64,000 nucleotides of DNA from Glaciibacter superstes DSM 21135 (GCF_000421145.1 NZ_ATWH01000011.1:1-64000), one strand, 5' to 3'. Positions 1 through 8,626 are shown, counted from the stretch's first letter. Notes: generated by a model not told the origin, from the sequence alone. Made by a program: numbers and translations.

Positions 1-1
1 T

Positions 2-2587
2 GTCTCTCTCGTCGCGTGGGTCGTCGAAGGGGCAGAGGGTGCGCCCGTCGACGCCATCGTGATCGCCGCGATCGTCGTCCTCAATGGGATTCTTGGCTAC
101 ACACAGGAGGCGAAGGCCGAAGATGCCGTAGTCGCGCTCGGCACGATGTCCGCCGCGGCATCAACCGTCTTGCGAAGCGGCGAGCTGAAGACCGTGCCGT
201 CCGCCCAGTTGGTGCGAGGCGACGTGCTCGTCCTCGGCGAAGGCGACGCCGTCGGTGCGGATGCCCGACTGCTCACTGCGAGTGCACTGCGCATCCAGGA
301 GGCATCGCTGACCGGTGAGAGCGAGGCGGTCACCAAGAATCCAGCGACGCTGACGGAGCCGGCGCCGCTCGGCGACCGGGTGAACATGGTCTACAAGGCC
401 ACCTCCGTCGCCCAGGGCGTCGGGCGTGCGGCCATCACGGGGGTCGGGATGTCGACCGAGGTGGGGGCGATCGCCGAGATGCTCGACGCGACCGTCGAAG
501 AGCCCACTCCGCTGCAGAACGAGATCAACCGCATCGGCAAGATGCTCGGCGTCATCGTCGTGATCGTCGCTCTGGTGGTGATGATCACCATCATCCTGGT
601 CGAGGGCATCACGGCGCCGAGCGATCTGGTCGTCGTGCTACTGCTCGGAGTCTCACTCGCCGTGGCCGCGGTGCCAGAGGGGCTCCCCACGATGCTCTCG
701 GTCGTACTCGCGATCGGCGTGCAGCGCATGGCGAAACGCAACGCCGTCGTGAAGAAGCTCAGCTCGGTGGAGGCGCTCGGCTCCGCATCGGTGATCTGTA
801 CCGACAAGACCGGCACCCTGACCCGCAATGAGATGACGATCGAACGCGTGGTTACCTCCTCCGGGCGAGCCGACGTCACCGGTGTCGGATACCGTCCCAC
901 GGGTTCGGTGCTGAGCGATGGTGAGGAGCTCCCCGGCGACCAGCGCTATGAGGTGCAACTGGTGCTCGGCGCGGGATCTCTCGCGAACAATGCCCAGCTC
1001 ACCGAACACGACGGCGAGTGGCACATCCAGGGGGATCCGACGGAGGCCGCGTTCCTCGTGGCGGCCCGCAAGCTCGAGGGCACGACGGGACACATCGACC
1101 GTTTCGAGCGGCGGGCCGAGATCCCGTTCACCTCTGAGCGGAAGATGATGTCGACGCTGCATCAGGAGAAGACCGACCGAAGCCTCCTCCTGTTCAGTAA
1201 GGGCGCCCCCGACGTGCTGCTGAGCAGCTGCACCCTGCTTCAGGTGGGCGAGAAAACGGTTCCGCTCACCGAAAGGCTCCGGCAGCAGGCGATCGATGAG
1301 GTGGAGGCCCTGTCGGCGGAGGCCTTCCGCACGCTCGGTGTCGCATACCGGGTGCAGAACACCGCCGACTCCTCGGCCGACGTCGACGAGTCGCTCGAGC
1401 ACGACCTGGTGTACGCCGGTGTCGTCGGAATCATCGATCCGCCGAGAGCTGAGGCCGCCGAGGCGATCTCCGAAGCGCACCGCGCGGGCATCCGCGTCAT
1501 CATGATCACCGGTGACCATCCGGCCACCGCCGCAAGGATCGCCGCCGACCTCGGGATTATCGGGCCGTCGGCACGTGCGGTGACCGGAGCCGAACTCGAC
1601 ACGCTCGATGACCACCAACTGCGGAACGTCACGCGTGAGGTATCCGTGTACGCCCGCGTGTCGCCCCGGCACAAGCTGCGTCTCGTCGACGCGCTGCAGG
1701 CCGACCAGCAGATCGTGTCGATGACCGGTGACGGGGTGAACGACGCTCCCGCACTCAGGTCCGCCGACATCGGCGTCGCGATGGGCATCACCGGCACCGA
1801 GGTCACCAAAGAGGCCGCGCGCATGATCCTCGCCGATGACAACTTCGCCACCATCGTCGCGGCGGTCCGTCAAGGCCGGGTGATCTTCGACAACATCAAA
1901 AAGTTTCTGCGCTACCTGCTGTCATCGAATGTCGGCGAGGTGCTCACGGTGTTCCTGGGCGTCGTTTTCGCCGGTGTGATCGGCCTCACGGACGCGAGCA
2001 GCGACGCGCTCGTCCTGCCGCTGCTCGCGACCCAGATCCTGTGGATCAATCTGATCACCGACTCCACCCCCGCGCTCGCGATGGGCGTCGACCCCGAGGT
2101 TGACGACGTGATGGCGCGGAAGCCGCGCAAACTGACCGACCGGGCGATCGACGCGCGCATGTGGGGCGGGATCCTCTCCATCGGCCTCGTGATGGCATTG
2201 GCGACGCTGTTCACCATCGATCTGTTCCTCCCCGGCGGTCTCGTCGAGGGCAACGACACGCTCGAAGTTGCACGCACGGCCGGATTCACCACCCTCGTCT
2301 TCGCCCAGCTGTTCAACGCGCTGAATGCCCGTTCGGAGACGACCAGCGCGTTCCGGATGCTGTTCGCGAACAAGTGGCTCTGGGGCGCCATCGCGCTGGG
2401 TGTCCTGCTGCAGATCGCCGTCGTCGAGGTGCCGTTCCTGCAGGTGGCCTTCGGAACCACGTCCATGGATCTCGCCCACTGGGGCACATGCGTGGCACTC
2501 GGATCAGTCGTGCTCTGGTACGACGAGATCCGCAAGGTCCTTCTGCGCGCACTCGCGAGGCGCCGCGGGGAGGTAAAACGGTGCTAG
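2..2587 (+). CDS. P2-type cation-transporting ATPase, 5' end outside window
   Basis: This is a P-type ATPase that couples ATP hydrolysis to cation export across the membrane. The reading frame is open from the first bases, so the N-terminus lies upstream of the window. Visible in order are the actuator TGES (near 311), PEGLP in the fourth membrane segment (near 676), the phosphorylation site DKTGT (Asp codon at 803), TGDHP (near 1506), GDGVNDAP (near 1733) and a C-terminal membrane domain of several helices. PEGLP and the long C-terminal domain place it in the P2 group (Ca2+/Na+/K+-like). The exact ion cannot be read from sequence. It resembles the mycobacterial CtpF/PacL type, and a second such pump lies at 9305-12022. 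The gene stops at TAG with no obvious partner immediately downstream. Confidence 0.93.
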   Translation, partial: VSLVAWVVEGAEGAPVDAIVIAAIVVLNGILGYTQEAKAEDAVVALGTMSAAASTVLRSGELKTVPSAQLVRGDVLVLGEGDAVGADARLLTASALRIQEASLTGESEAVTKNPATLTEPAPLGDRVNMVYKATSVAQGVGRAAITGVGMSTEVGAIAEMLDATVEEPTPLQNEINRIGKMLGVIVVIVALVVMITIILVEGITAPSDLVVVLLLGVSLAVAAVPEGLPTMLSVVLAIGVQRMAKRNAVVKKLSSVEALGSASVICTDKTGTLTRNEMTIERVVTSSGRADVTGVGYRPTGSVLSDGEELPGDQRYEVQLVLGAGSLANNAQLTEHDGEWHIQGDPTEAAFLVAARKLEGTTGHIDRFERRAEIPFTSERKMMSTLHQEKTDRSLLLFSKGAPDVLLSSCTLLQVGEKTVPLTERLRQQAIDEVEALSAEAFRTLGVAYRVQNTADSSADVDESLEHDLVYAGVVGIIDPPRAEAAEAISEAHRAGIRVIMITGDHPATAARIAADLGIIGPSARAVTGAELDTLDDHQLRNVTREVSVYARVSPRHKLRLVDALQADQQIVSMTGDGVNDAPALRSADIGVAMGITGTEVTKEAARMILADDNFATIVAAVRQGRVIFDNIKKFLRYLLSSNVGEVLTVFLGVVFAGVIGLTDASSDALVLPLLATQILWINLITDSTPALAMGVDPEVDDVMARKPRKLTDRAIDARMWGGILSIGLVMALATLFTIDLFLPGGLVEGNDTLEVARTAGFTTLVFAQLFNALNARSETTSAFRMLFANKWLWGAIALGVLLQIAVVEVPFLQVAFGTTSMDLAHWGTCVALGSVVLWYDEIRKVLLRALARRRGEVKRC

Positions 2588-2979
2588 TCCGCCTCTTCGA
2601 CGTCGGCGGGGCCTTCGTTGTCTCGGTACTTGATTCGTACTGGAACAGGGGTGGGGTCGGTGCGATCTTGTCGGGTGCTGGTGTGGACATAGTTGATACT
2701 CGATTCTTTAGCTCTGCAAGCGGTGTGCCGTACCGAATTCCGACGGCGGACGACATCCACGGACTCACTCGTCGCGTCGGCCCGCGCCTTGCGTGGCACC
2801 CGCTCCACGCTCGTGCCCGGTTGAGAACTGCGGGCGGACGGCTCGGCGCATCCGTTTGACATCTGCGGGACCTTCGGATCTGTGCACTCGGGAGTGCGCC
2901 GCTCGATTCCGGGAAAGGACGCGAGCGATGTCGTGGAAGGCGTCCCCTGGCGCTCGCGTCGCTGCTCGCGGAGGCGCTG
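2588..2979. other. Intergenic stretch with one regulatory site
   Basis: No recognisable gene. A reverse-strand open frame from about 2872 to 2584 ends in an acidic tail (KYRDNEGPADVEEAD), but it has no ribosome site and no recognisable domain. The one supported element is the DevR-like site at 2867-2880, about 100 bases before the start of the broken membrane gene at 2980. Confidence 0.4.
2867..2880 (+). promoter_or_regulatory. DevR/DosR-like box 1
   Basis: GGGACCTTCGGATC is one of seven sites in the window fitting RGGACCTTNGGCCC, and its right half is the most diverged. It lies 100 bases upstream of the broken membrane gene at 2980. The regulator is inferred from motif similarity and gene content only. 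Confidence 0.45.
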
Positions 2980-3765
2980 GTGCCGGGTCCGCGTACAGCC
3001 GCCGCCCATGCCCTGGTCTTGCTCATCATCGTTGGCGGGGGACTGATTGAGGGGATCGCGTTGGGAGTTCTTCAATCGGCAGGGCTGGTGCGATGGCTTC
3101 CTTCGTTCAGCCGACGAAGATGGATCCTGTCGACCACACTCATGGCGGGTCTCGGCTGGGCGGCGGTATCCGCCGCTGCCCAATTCAGTGCCGACGGGAT
3201 TCCACTGCACCTCCAACCATTGATCGGTGGCGGATTGCTCCTCGGAGCCCTGATGGGCTCAGTGCTCGGCGCAGCCCAGGCCGGGGGACTGCAAAGGATC
3301 GTCCGACACCCGTGGCGCTGGATCTTGATCAGCATTCTGGCATGGGCGCCGGCGATGGCCGTCATCTTCGCCGGTGCCACGGCGCCACGGTGCCACGGCG
3401 CCAGACGCAAACTGGTCGCCGTTCCTGACGCTACTTCTCGCAACAGTGACCGGAGCGGTTGCGGGCGCGGTGCTCGGGCTCGTCAGCGGGCTCCCGCGCT
3501 CGTTCTCCTTCCGGGCGCCCCTGAGACGAAACGCTGGTGGCGGAACCTCGACAACCCGAGCGCCGTCCGGGTTCTCCTTCGTGGCGAGTGGCGAGTGGCG
3601 GAGGGCAGGACCCTCCGCCCACACCAGCACGGCTACGACGAGGCGGCGCGGGCCTATCGCGCGCGCTGGCCGCAGATCCAGACACCGGCGGGCGGGCCTC
3701 CCGTTATCGTCCGCATGGAACTGCGGTCGGCGTCAAAAACCGACGCGGGCTGGGCCGCCGTCTGA
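2980..3765 (+). pseudogene. Membrane protein gene broken by a 16-bp tandem duplication, followed by a nitroreductase-like tail
   Basis: The GTG start at 2980 has GGAGG six bases upstream. The first 135 codons encode about four hydrophobic segments (such as ALVLLIIVGGGLIEG and GGGLLLGALMGSVLGAA). At 3372-3403 a perfect 16-bp tandem duplication shifts the frame. Removing one copy joins MAVIFAGATAP to DANWSPFLTLLLATVTGAVAG, which restores another membrane helix. A second shift is needed near 3500 to enter the last segment (ETKRWWRNLDNPSAVRVLLRG), which resembles the C-terminus of deazaflavin/PNPOx-type nitroreductases. That last segment may be a separate gene fragment. A DevR-like box lies upstream. 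The membrane family is not recognised. Confidence 0.6.
3372..3403 (+). repeat. Perfect 16-bp tandem duplication causing a frameshift
   Basis: The unit CGGTGCCACGGCGCCA occurs twice back to back (3372-3387 and 3388-3403). Sixteen is not a multiple of three, so the second copy breaks the reading frame of the host membrane gene. Deleting one copy restores a hydrophobic continuation. Confidence 0.9.
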
Positions 3766-3826
3766 GGCGAGCACTTCCGCGAAGACTCGCACGCTGTTCC
3801 GTGCGGAATTGCGGATGATTCACCTC

Positions 3827-3840
3827 GGGACTTTCGCCCT
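3827..3840 (+). promoter_or_regulatory. DevR/DosR-like box 2
   Basis: GGGACTTTCGCCCT lies 67 bases before the GTG start of the small membrane protein at 3907. Its position argues against longer start choices for that gene that would overlap the box. Confidence 0.5.
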
Positions 3841-3906
3841 GTGCCGCTCGCGGACCGAGGAGGTGCACTGAGGACGCAGGGCCGCGGACCACGTAGAACG
3901 GAGTAT

Positions 3907-4338
3907 GTGATATGGGATGTTCGACTCCGAGCGACGATATTCTGGTCGCTGCTCGTCGTATCAGGTTTCAACGCGCTCCCCGCGATCGGCGGCGGAATCG
4001 CCATACTTGTCACAGACGGGCTCGGGATGCCTGCTGCCTTCCTCGCGATCAGCCCGTTCACTTCGTTCATGTGGCCAGCTCTGATCCTGATTATCGTGGT
4101 GGGAGGTCTTCGGGCTCTCGCGGCCGGGCTCCTGGTCATGCGCCGGGAGTCGGCCCTGTTGTGGTCGGCTGTGGCCGGACTCGGGATGCTCATCTGGATC
4201 TTCACCGAGACCACTCTGATTCGTGGATCGTCCTGGTTACAAGTGCTTTATTTCGCAACCGGATCGGCGCAACTCGTCTGTGTGCTCGCAATGCTCGGAA
4301 TCGCGGGCTGGCTCCCTCGGGTGCCACTCCGCCGGTGA
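3907..4338 (+). CDS. Four-helix membrane protein, unknown function
   Basis: A 143-residue protein, almost entirely hydrophobic, with about four transmembrane segments (beginning around ATIFWSLLVVSGF, PFTSFMWPALILIIVVGG, LLWSAVAGLGMLIWIF and LYFATGSAQLVCVLAML). The GTG start at 3907 (VIWDVRLRAT) was chosen because a weak CGGAG precedes it and because a longer frame from 3841 would run into the DevR-like box at 3827-3840. No catalytic motif is visible and no family is recognised. It is convergent with the metalloprotease gene, whose end is only seven bases away. Control by the upstream box is inferred. Confidence 0.65.
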   Translation: MIWDVRLRATIFWSLLVVSGFNALPAIGGGIAILVTDGLGMPAAFLAISPFTSFMWPALILIIVVGGLRALAAGLLVMRRESALLWSAVAGLGMLIWIFTETTLIRGSSWLQVLYFATGSAQLVCVLAMLGIAGWLPRVPLRR

Positions 4339-4345
4339 GCTCTGG

Positions 4346-4933
4346 CTAGCTCGCGGCCTGGGGCAAGAAGACGCGAACCTTGTCCCCGTCGTCCTTCACC
4401 AGCGCATCTCGCGGCAGTCGCGTCACCACGAATGCCTCCACGAAGTCGCCGGACGATCCGGCGAAATTCAGGGCCAGGACGACGTATGCGGTGAACCGAA
4501 AGTCCACCGGCACCACCAGGAGCACAGCTGACAGCACCACGCCCCACAGCACCGCCGGCGCTAGCGCAACGAGCACTGCGCTCCGCCGTGTGAGGTAGGC
4601 ACGATTGCCGGTCGTAAGGAAAGGGAACCGCACCCGATACGAGGGCTTCACCTTGGTGATCAGCTGGAGCATGACCCCGTGCGTTGCTTCGTGCAGCGCC
4701 ATATAGACGAGGGCGGCGACGAGCGTCACCGGAATGGTGAGAAACGGGCTCCACCCCGTGCCGAGGGGAACGCGGAACAACAGCGGGACGATCACAGTGA
4801 CCACGGCAATCACGACGAAGATCGCTTGAATGGCGATCGCCGACATCCTGTTCTTCTTGAGATCGACTGCCTGGTGCTCCCGATAGTCGGAGGGGAGGTG
4901 GGTCCCGTCCTGTAGCGCGGTTCGGTCGATCAT
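4346..4933 (-). CDS. DUF3267-type membrane zinc metalloprotease
   Basis: A 195-residue membrane protein with the zinc-binding motif HEATH (HExxH) at the end of a membrane helix (VYMALHEATHGVMLQL). This is typical of the DUF3267 family of putative intramembrane-type metallopeptidases. About four hydrophobic segments are visible. The ATG at 4933 (MIDRTALQDG) is favoured over longer frames because GAGGAG sits six bases upstream. The substrate is unknown. The gene diverges from the DevS/STAS chimera, and the shared promoter region contains a DevR-like box at 5013-5026, 80 bases upstream of this start. Confidence 0.75.
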   Translation of the reverse strand: MIDRTALQDGTHLPSDYREHQAVDLKKNRMSAIAIQAIFVVIAVVTVIVPLLFRVPLGTGWSPFLTIPVTLVAALVYMALHEATHGVMLQLITKVKPSYRVRFPFLTTGNRAYLTRRSAVLVALAPAVLWGVVLSAVLLVVPVDFRFTAYVVLALNFAGSSGDFVEAFVVTRLPRDALVKDDGDKVRVFLPQAAS

Positions 4934-5012
4934 TTTGTCTCCTCGGTCGTCGGCAGGTCCGTTCCGGTGGTCGTGCTCTACACAGACTTTCGGCCACACC
5001 AGAAAAGTGCAA

Positions 5013-5026
5013 GGGCCTGAGGTCCC
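5013..5026 (-). promoter_or_regulatory. DevR/DosR-like box 3
   Basis: GGGCCTGAGGTCCC; on the reverse strand GGGACCTCAGGCCC, matching the consensus at all but one position. It lies between the divergent DUF3267 gene (start 4933) and the DevS/STAS chimera (start 5142) and could serve either. Confidence 0.55.
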
Positions 5027-5141
5027 GTCACGCAGCACGGTCGGAGCGCCCAGCTGGCCTGGCAGAACGTCGTCACCCTTCCGCGCCCGCTCTTCGCACC
5101 ACTAACCTTCAGCTGAGGCATACCGAGGATGGAGGTTGCTG

Positions 5142-6135
5142 ATGACGGAGGACGGTTCCCTGATCTTCCCTGAAGGTCCGCGCGCCAGAATTGGACGAAG
5201 CGCTTGGCGACCTCGTTGCTCGGGCCTCCGATGTGCTTGCGACCCAGGGTCGGCTGTGCGTGCTTCTCAAGGCCAAGCAGCTCATTAGTCAACAACTCGA
5301 TCTGACGGTCGTGCTTCGCCGGATCGTTGAGACGGCCATCGACCTGGTTGACGCCCGGTACGGTGCGCTCGGTGTCATTTCTCCTGACGGGTCGCTCGAA
5401 CAGTTCATCCATGTCGGAATGGCCGATGACGAGGTGTCAGGCATCGGCCGCCTGCCCGAAGGACACGGGCTTCTCGGCGCACTGATCGACGATCTGCAGC
5501 CGATTCGACTTCCCCAACTTGCCGACGACGAAAGATCGATGGGGTTCCCCGAGCAACACCCGCAGATGGAGAGCTTTCTCGGCGTGCCGATCCGCGTGGG
5601 CGATCAGGTCTTCGGCAACCTTTATCTCACGAATGCTGCGTCAGGCGAGTTCAGCGCCGATGATGAGGAGCTCGTCACCGCTCTCGCGTCGACCGTCGGT
5701 TTCGCCATCGATAATGCCCGCCTTTTTGAGCGGGCCAAGCGCAGGCAGGCGTGGCTGGCGGCATCCGCCGAACCTCTGTTCTTCGTCAACGGCGGGCTAT
5801 TCAACCAGTGGGTCCGCCAGGTGGTTCAGCGGGCCGTCCGTGAGAACCGGGGGAGCGGTCGAGAGCCGCTGGGGACGCTGGTGTTGGCCTCGGAGCCGAT
5901 CACGGATTTGGACACCACTGCCGCCGAGGAGCTCGTCGATCTGGACGATTGGCTGGCTTGGCGCGGGATCACGCTGGTGTTCGCCGAAATCAAGGGACCG
6001 GTAAAGGACACGCTCGAGCGCTACGGGTTGAATGACCGGTTCACGGACGAGCGTTTCGCGCCGACGGTGGGTGCCGCGGTGGATGCCATCACCGGTGAGT
6101 TGCGAACGGACATCGAAGACACGCCGGACGTCTAA
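5142..6135 (+). pseudogene. Chimera of a DevS-type GAF domain and a SulP-type STAS domain, with an N-terminal frameshift
   Basis: The ATG at 5142 begins MTEDGSLIFPEGPRA, the usual opening of DevS/DosS-type sensor kinases. One extra base near 5184 then shifts the frame. From 5191 the frame is open and reads ELDEALGDLVARASDVLATQGRL, then a GAF domain (VDARYGALGVI, LPEGHGLLGALI, FPEQHPQMESFLGVPI, FGNLYLT) up to RRQAWLAASAE. There the kinase second GAF, HisKA and ATPase parts are missing. The frame continues directly into the STAS end of a SulP transporter (PLFFVNGGLFNQWV, ITDLDTTAAEELVDL, AEIKGPVKDTLERYGL). The histidine in FPEQHP corresponds, as far as I can align it, to the haem ligand of DevS/DosT. 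Internal translation from TTG 5191 would give a 314-residue GAF-STAS protein, so function is not excluded. Confidence 0.7.
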
Positions 6136-6280
6136 TCGCGGAGCGAGGTGGGTTTCTCGCGCGTGCGGGGGTACCGGGAGCGACTCTCCCAACTACTACT
6201 GGTGAAGACCATTATCCGTTTTCACACTATGGGTGCTGGTGCTCCAGTCGGACGCCTTCCGGCCCATCCTTATGGTGGAT

Positions 6281-6356
6281 GGATTCTCACCAGATCTTTC
6301 ATACCGGAACGGATTCTCACCAGATCTTTCATACCGGAACGGATTCTCACCAGATC
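6281..6356 (+). repeat. 30-bp tandem repeat, 2.5 copies
   Basis: Two perfect 30-base copies (6281-6310, 6311-6340) and a 16-base third (6341-6356) lie in the 270-base gap between two converging genes. Each copy starts GGATTCTCACCAGATC. Thirty bases is a multiple of three, and one frame reads GFSPDLSYRN repeated, but no ribosome site or longer gene supports coding. Confidence 0.9.
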
Positions 6357-6405
6357 AGGGGGGCGGACGCCGTGGAGTCAATAGTCGTCCGACTCCACCG
6401 GCACT

Positions 6406-7302
6406 TCAATTCTGCAGCGGCCCGCTCACAGCGTGATCCAGCGTCGGATCCGCAGGTTCGGTGACCCGCTCCCGAGGCACCAGAAGCCAGACGATGAGGG
6501 CAGGCAATGTGGGTGCAACGAACGCGTACAGAGGATCAGCGCCGCCAGAGACCAGGGACTGGTAGACGAGGATCGAAGCCGCGCCCAGGGCATAGGACGC
6601 CAGGCCGGCGACGAGCCGCCAGCGGGGTGATGTGACGCCGCGGTTCGCGATGAACGCGATCGTGCAGTTGGCGAGGAACGGCACGATGAACAGGCCCTGC
6701 ACCTCCAGGCTCAGGTTCTGCTCGGGGTCCACGCCCGCGCCCGAGACGAGAGCAAAGGCGACAGAGACCAGGGCGTACCCGATGAAGGCGAAGGACGCCG
6801 TGACGAGCGCTCGTACGATCCGCTCGAACACCGGGGGCAGGGCGGCGAGTACCCCTTGGGGATATCGTGCGTACATGGCGGCGATAAGACTGAACGCGAG
6901 GGTCTGCACGAGCATCTCCGGCAGCCCGATCGCGTGGTACCACAGCGGCACTCTCGTGTAGACGAGTCCCTCGATCGAGGATGGCGCTGCGGCGGAAGTC
7001 GAGAGGATCCCGATGCCGACCAGCAGCAGCCACAACCAGAGCCAGCCGAGTCGCGCCGCGAGCACCCTGCGGAACGGCAGCAGCACAGCGGCGATGATGA
7101 CGCCGCGGACCACCTGCACGACGGGACCGACGAACAGCGAGACCGAGCCGAACTCCTGCATGTAGTCGCGGATGACTGGCTGCTCGAACAACGTCTCGTA
7201 GTCGAACGCGATCGACGCAATGATGCCGACCAGGAGATAGGTCACGACGTGCACCAGTGTGACCCTGATCACGAAGCGCCCTGCGCCTTCCCTGTGTTCC
7301 AT
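6406..7302 (-). CDS. Polytopic membrane protein, unknown function
   Basis: A 298-residue protein with about eight hydrophobic segments (for example VTLVHVVTYLLVGIIASIAF, LWLWLLLVGIGILST, VTASFAFIGYALVSVAFALV, LVAGLASYALGAASILVY and LYAFVAPTLPALIVWLLVP). No catalytic or transport signature is visible and I do not recognise the family. Length and layout fit an intact gene starting at ATG 7302 (MEHREGAGRF). It stands alone, divergent from the toxin-antitoxin operon. An AT-rich palindromic element (7399-7411) lies in the shared upstream region and could regulate either side. Confidence 0.7.
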   Translation of the reverse strand: MEHREGAGRFVIRVTLVHVVTYLLVGIIASIAFDYETLFEQPVIRDYMQEFGSVSLFVGPVVQVVRGVIIAAVLLPFRRVLAARLGWLWLWLLLVGIGILSTSAAAPSSIEGLVYTRVPLWYHAIGLPEMLVQTLAFSLIAAMYARYPQGVLAALPPVFERIVRALVTASFAFIGYALVSVAFALVSGAGVDPEQNLSLEVQGLFIVPFLANCTIAFIANRGVTSPRWRLVAGLASYALGAASILVYQSLVSGGADPLYAFVAPTLPALIVWLLVPRERVTEPADPTLDHAVSGPLQN

Positions 7303-7391
7303 GTGCGCCAGTCTGGCCTCCCGGCAGGGCGGTCGGTAGGGGGAGAGCTCCGATTGTATCTCGTACCTTCTGTAAACAGAGTGGCTTCAAC

Positions 7392-7436
7392 TTGACATGA
7401 TAACCATTATCGGTCAAATAACCGGATAAAATGGTA
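7392..7436 (+). promoter_or_regulatory. Promoter-like -35 box with Fur/Zur-like palindrome and hairpin
   Basis: TTGACA at 7392-7397 is followed by GATAACCATTATC (7399-7411), a perfect GATAA-N3-TTATC palindrome like Fur/Zur half-sites. A larger imperfect stem pairs CCATT (7404-7408) with AATGG (7430-7434). It is AT-rich compared with its surroundings and lies about 150 bases upstream of the antitoxin gene. Metal control is a guess from the palindrome. Confidence 0.4.
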
Positions 7437-7549
7437 GGTGTAAAACCAGACGTTCTTGCGGACAAATCACGGGGCATGTAGTGTGAAGCTCTATTGGCGT
7501 TGATATTCTTCATTACTGGTGGAGAACCCGAAACGAGGGAAACGAAGCT

Positions 7550-7930
7550 ATGAGCTTTGCAGGAAGCACCAGAAGCGATGTGCATGCGACGGGTCACCTC
7601 AGCGCGATCAAGCTCGATGTCCGTGATATCACCGCAGCGCTGCAAGCCGACCTCGGGCAAGCGCTCTTGAGTGTCATCGTTGGCAAGGAGCCACGCACCG
7701 TTTCAAGGTGGCTGACGGGGACGAAGCCACCGCAAGCCACCGAACAGCTTCTTCGCAACGCCTATCAAGTGCTGCAAGTGATCGAGTCCGTCGATGCCGC
7801 ACCGACGGCGCGTGCCTGGTTTATGGGGATGAACCCGGATCTGGACGACAACTCGCCGGCGGAGGCGCTGTCTGAAGGCCAGATGAGAAGCGTGATGGCG
7901 GCGGCTCGCAACTACGTGATCGCCAGCTAG
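7550..7930 (+). CDS. MbcA/ParS-type (DUF2384) antitoxin
   Basis: A 126-residue protein. The N-terminal part has a Xre-like helix-turn-helix (IVGKEPRTVSRWLTG, residues about 44-58). The C-terminal part is the MbcA/ParS toxin-binding domain (ARAWFMGMNPDLDDNSPAEAL, then VMAAARNYVI). GAGGGA upstream supports the ATG at 7550. The RES-domain toxin follows after a short gap, the standard antitoxin-toxin order of the Xre-RES / MbcTA family. In that family the antitoxin binds the toxin and autorepresses the operon. Confidence 0.85.
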   Translation: MSFAGSTRSDVHATGHLSAIKLDVRDITAALQADLGQALLSVIVGKEPRTVSRWLTGTKPPQATEQLLRNAYQVLQVIESVDAAPTARAWFMGMNPDLDDNSPAEALSEGQMRSVMAAARNYVIAS

Positions 7931-7963
7931 CGTGGACTTACGGTCCTGGCCATCCCACCGAAC

Positions 7964-8596
7964 GTGCTGTACCGGGTGGAATTCCTCTACCCACCGCTGC
8001 GGTTTTCGATGATCTCTCCGCTTATCGCAGCAAAGCCCGATGAGGGCAACAGATTCGACGTGCTCGGCGCCGGCGTATTGTATGCCGCTACTGAGCCGGA
8101 AGGCTCCTACGCGGAAACGCTGGCTAGCTTCCGTCCGAAGGCGTCGTTGCTGGCGAAGATGGACGCGCACGGGCCGAACCAAGTATCCTCTGGCACTGTT
8201 CCAGCAGAATGGCGACGGAAGAGGATGATCACCCAACTGCAACCTTTTGGTGCGCTTCCTTTCTTGGACATCGAGGCGGCCGCGATACATACGCACCTCA
8301 CCTCAGCGATGGCAGATGTGCTCGCGGCCTTCAATGTGAACAACTTGGATGTAGCTCAGATACGTGGGCCGAACCGACTGCTGACCCGAGCGCTGGCGAC
8401 GTGGGTGTATTCGCAGGCGGACGATGATGGAATGCCTCTCTACGGGGGCATTCGGTATGTTTCCAGGCTCGGCGATTACGAGTGCTGGGCGCTGTTCGAT
8501 AATGCACCGCTGGCGGCCACGACACGATCACCCATCAGCCGCAACGCGAAAGGGCTGCAGGAGGTCGCTGACGTTCTCGGACTCACCATTCTCTGA
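7964..8596 (+). CDS. RES-domain toxin (NAD+-degrading type)
   Basis: A 210-residue RES-domain protein: LYRVEFLYPPLRF at the start, GVLYAATEPEGSYAETLA in the middle and YGGIRYVSRLGDYECWALF toward the end. These hold the conserved Arg, Tyr/Glu and Ser positions of the family. RES toxins such as MbcT degrade NAD+, and that activity is inferred here. No ATG, GTG or TTG exists in frame between the preceding antitoxin stop (7928) and GTG 7964. Either this GTG is used or an atypical CTG at 7946 (LAIPPNVLYRV), as conserved residues seem to begin slightly upstream. Paired with the antitoxin at 7550. Confidence 0.85.
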   Translation: MLYRVEFLYPPLRFSMISPLIAAKPDEGNRFDVLGAGVLYAATEPEGSYAETLASFRPKASLLAKMDAHGPNQVSSGTVPAEWRRKRMITQLQPFGALPFLDIEAAAIHTHLTSAMADVLAAFNVNNLDVAQIRGPNRLLTRALATWVYSQADDDGMPLYGGIRYVSRLGDYECWALFDNAPLAATTRSPISRNAKGLQEVADVLGLTIL

Positions 8597-8626
8597 AAAT
8601 GCACGAGTGGAATGGGCGGAAGTCGC

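Noticed and set aside
653-1873. Long reverse-strand open frame inside the first ATPase gene
   Set aside because: Shadow frame in high-GC coding DNA; the forward frame has all P-type ATPase motifs.
2584-2872. Reverse-strand open frame with an acidic end, 96 codons
   Set aside because: No ribosome site, no recognisable domain, and its start overlaps DevR-like box 1.
6148-6464. Frames through the 30-bp repeat coding GFSPDLSYRN units
   Set aside because: No ribosome site or homologous protein; repeats alone can create such frames.
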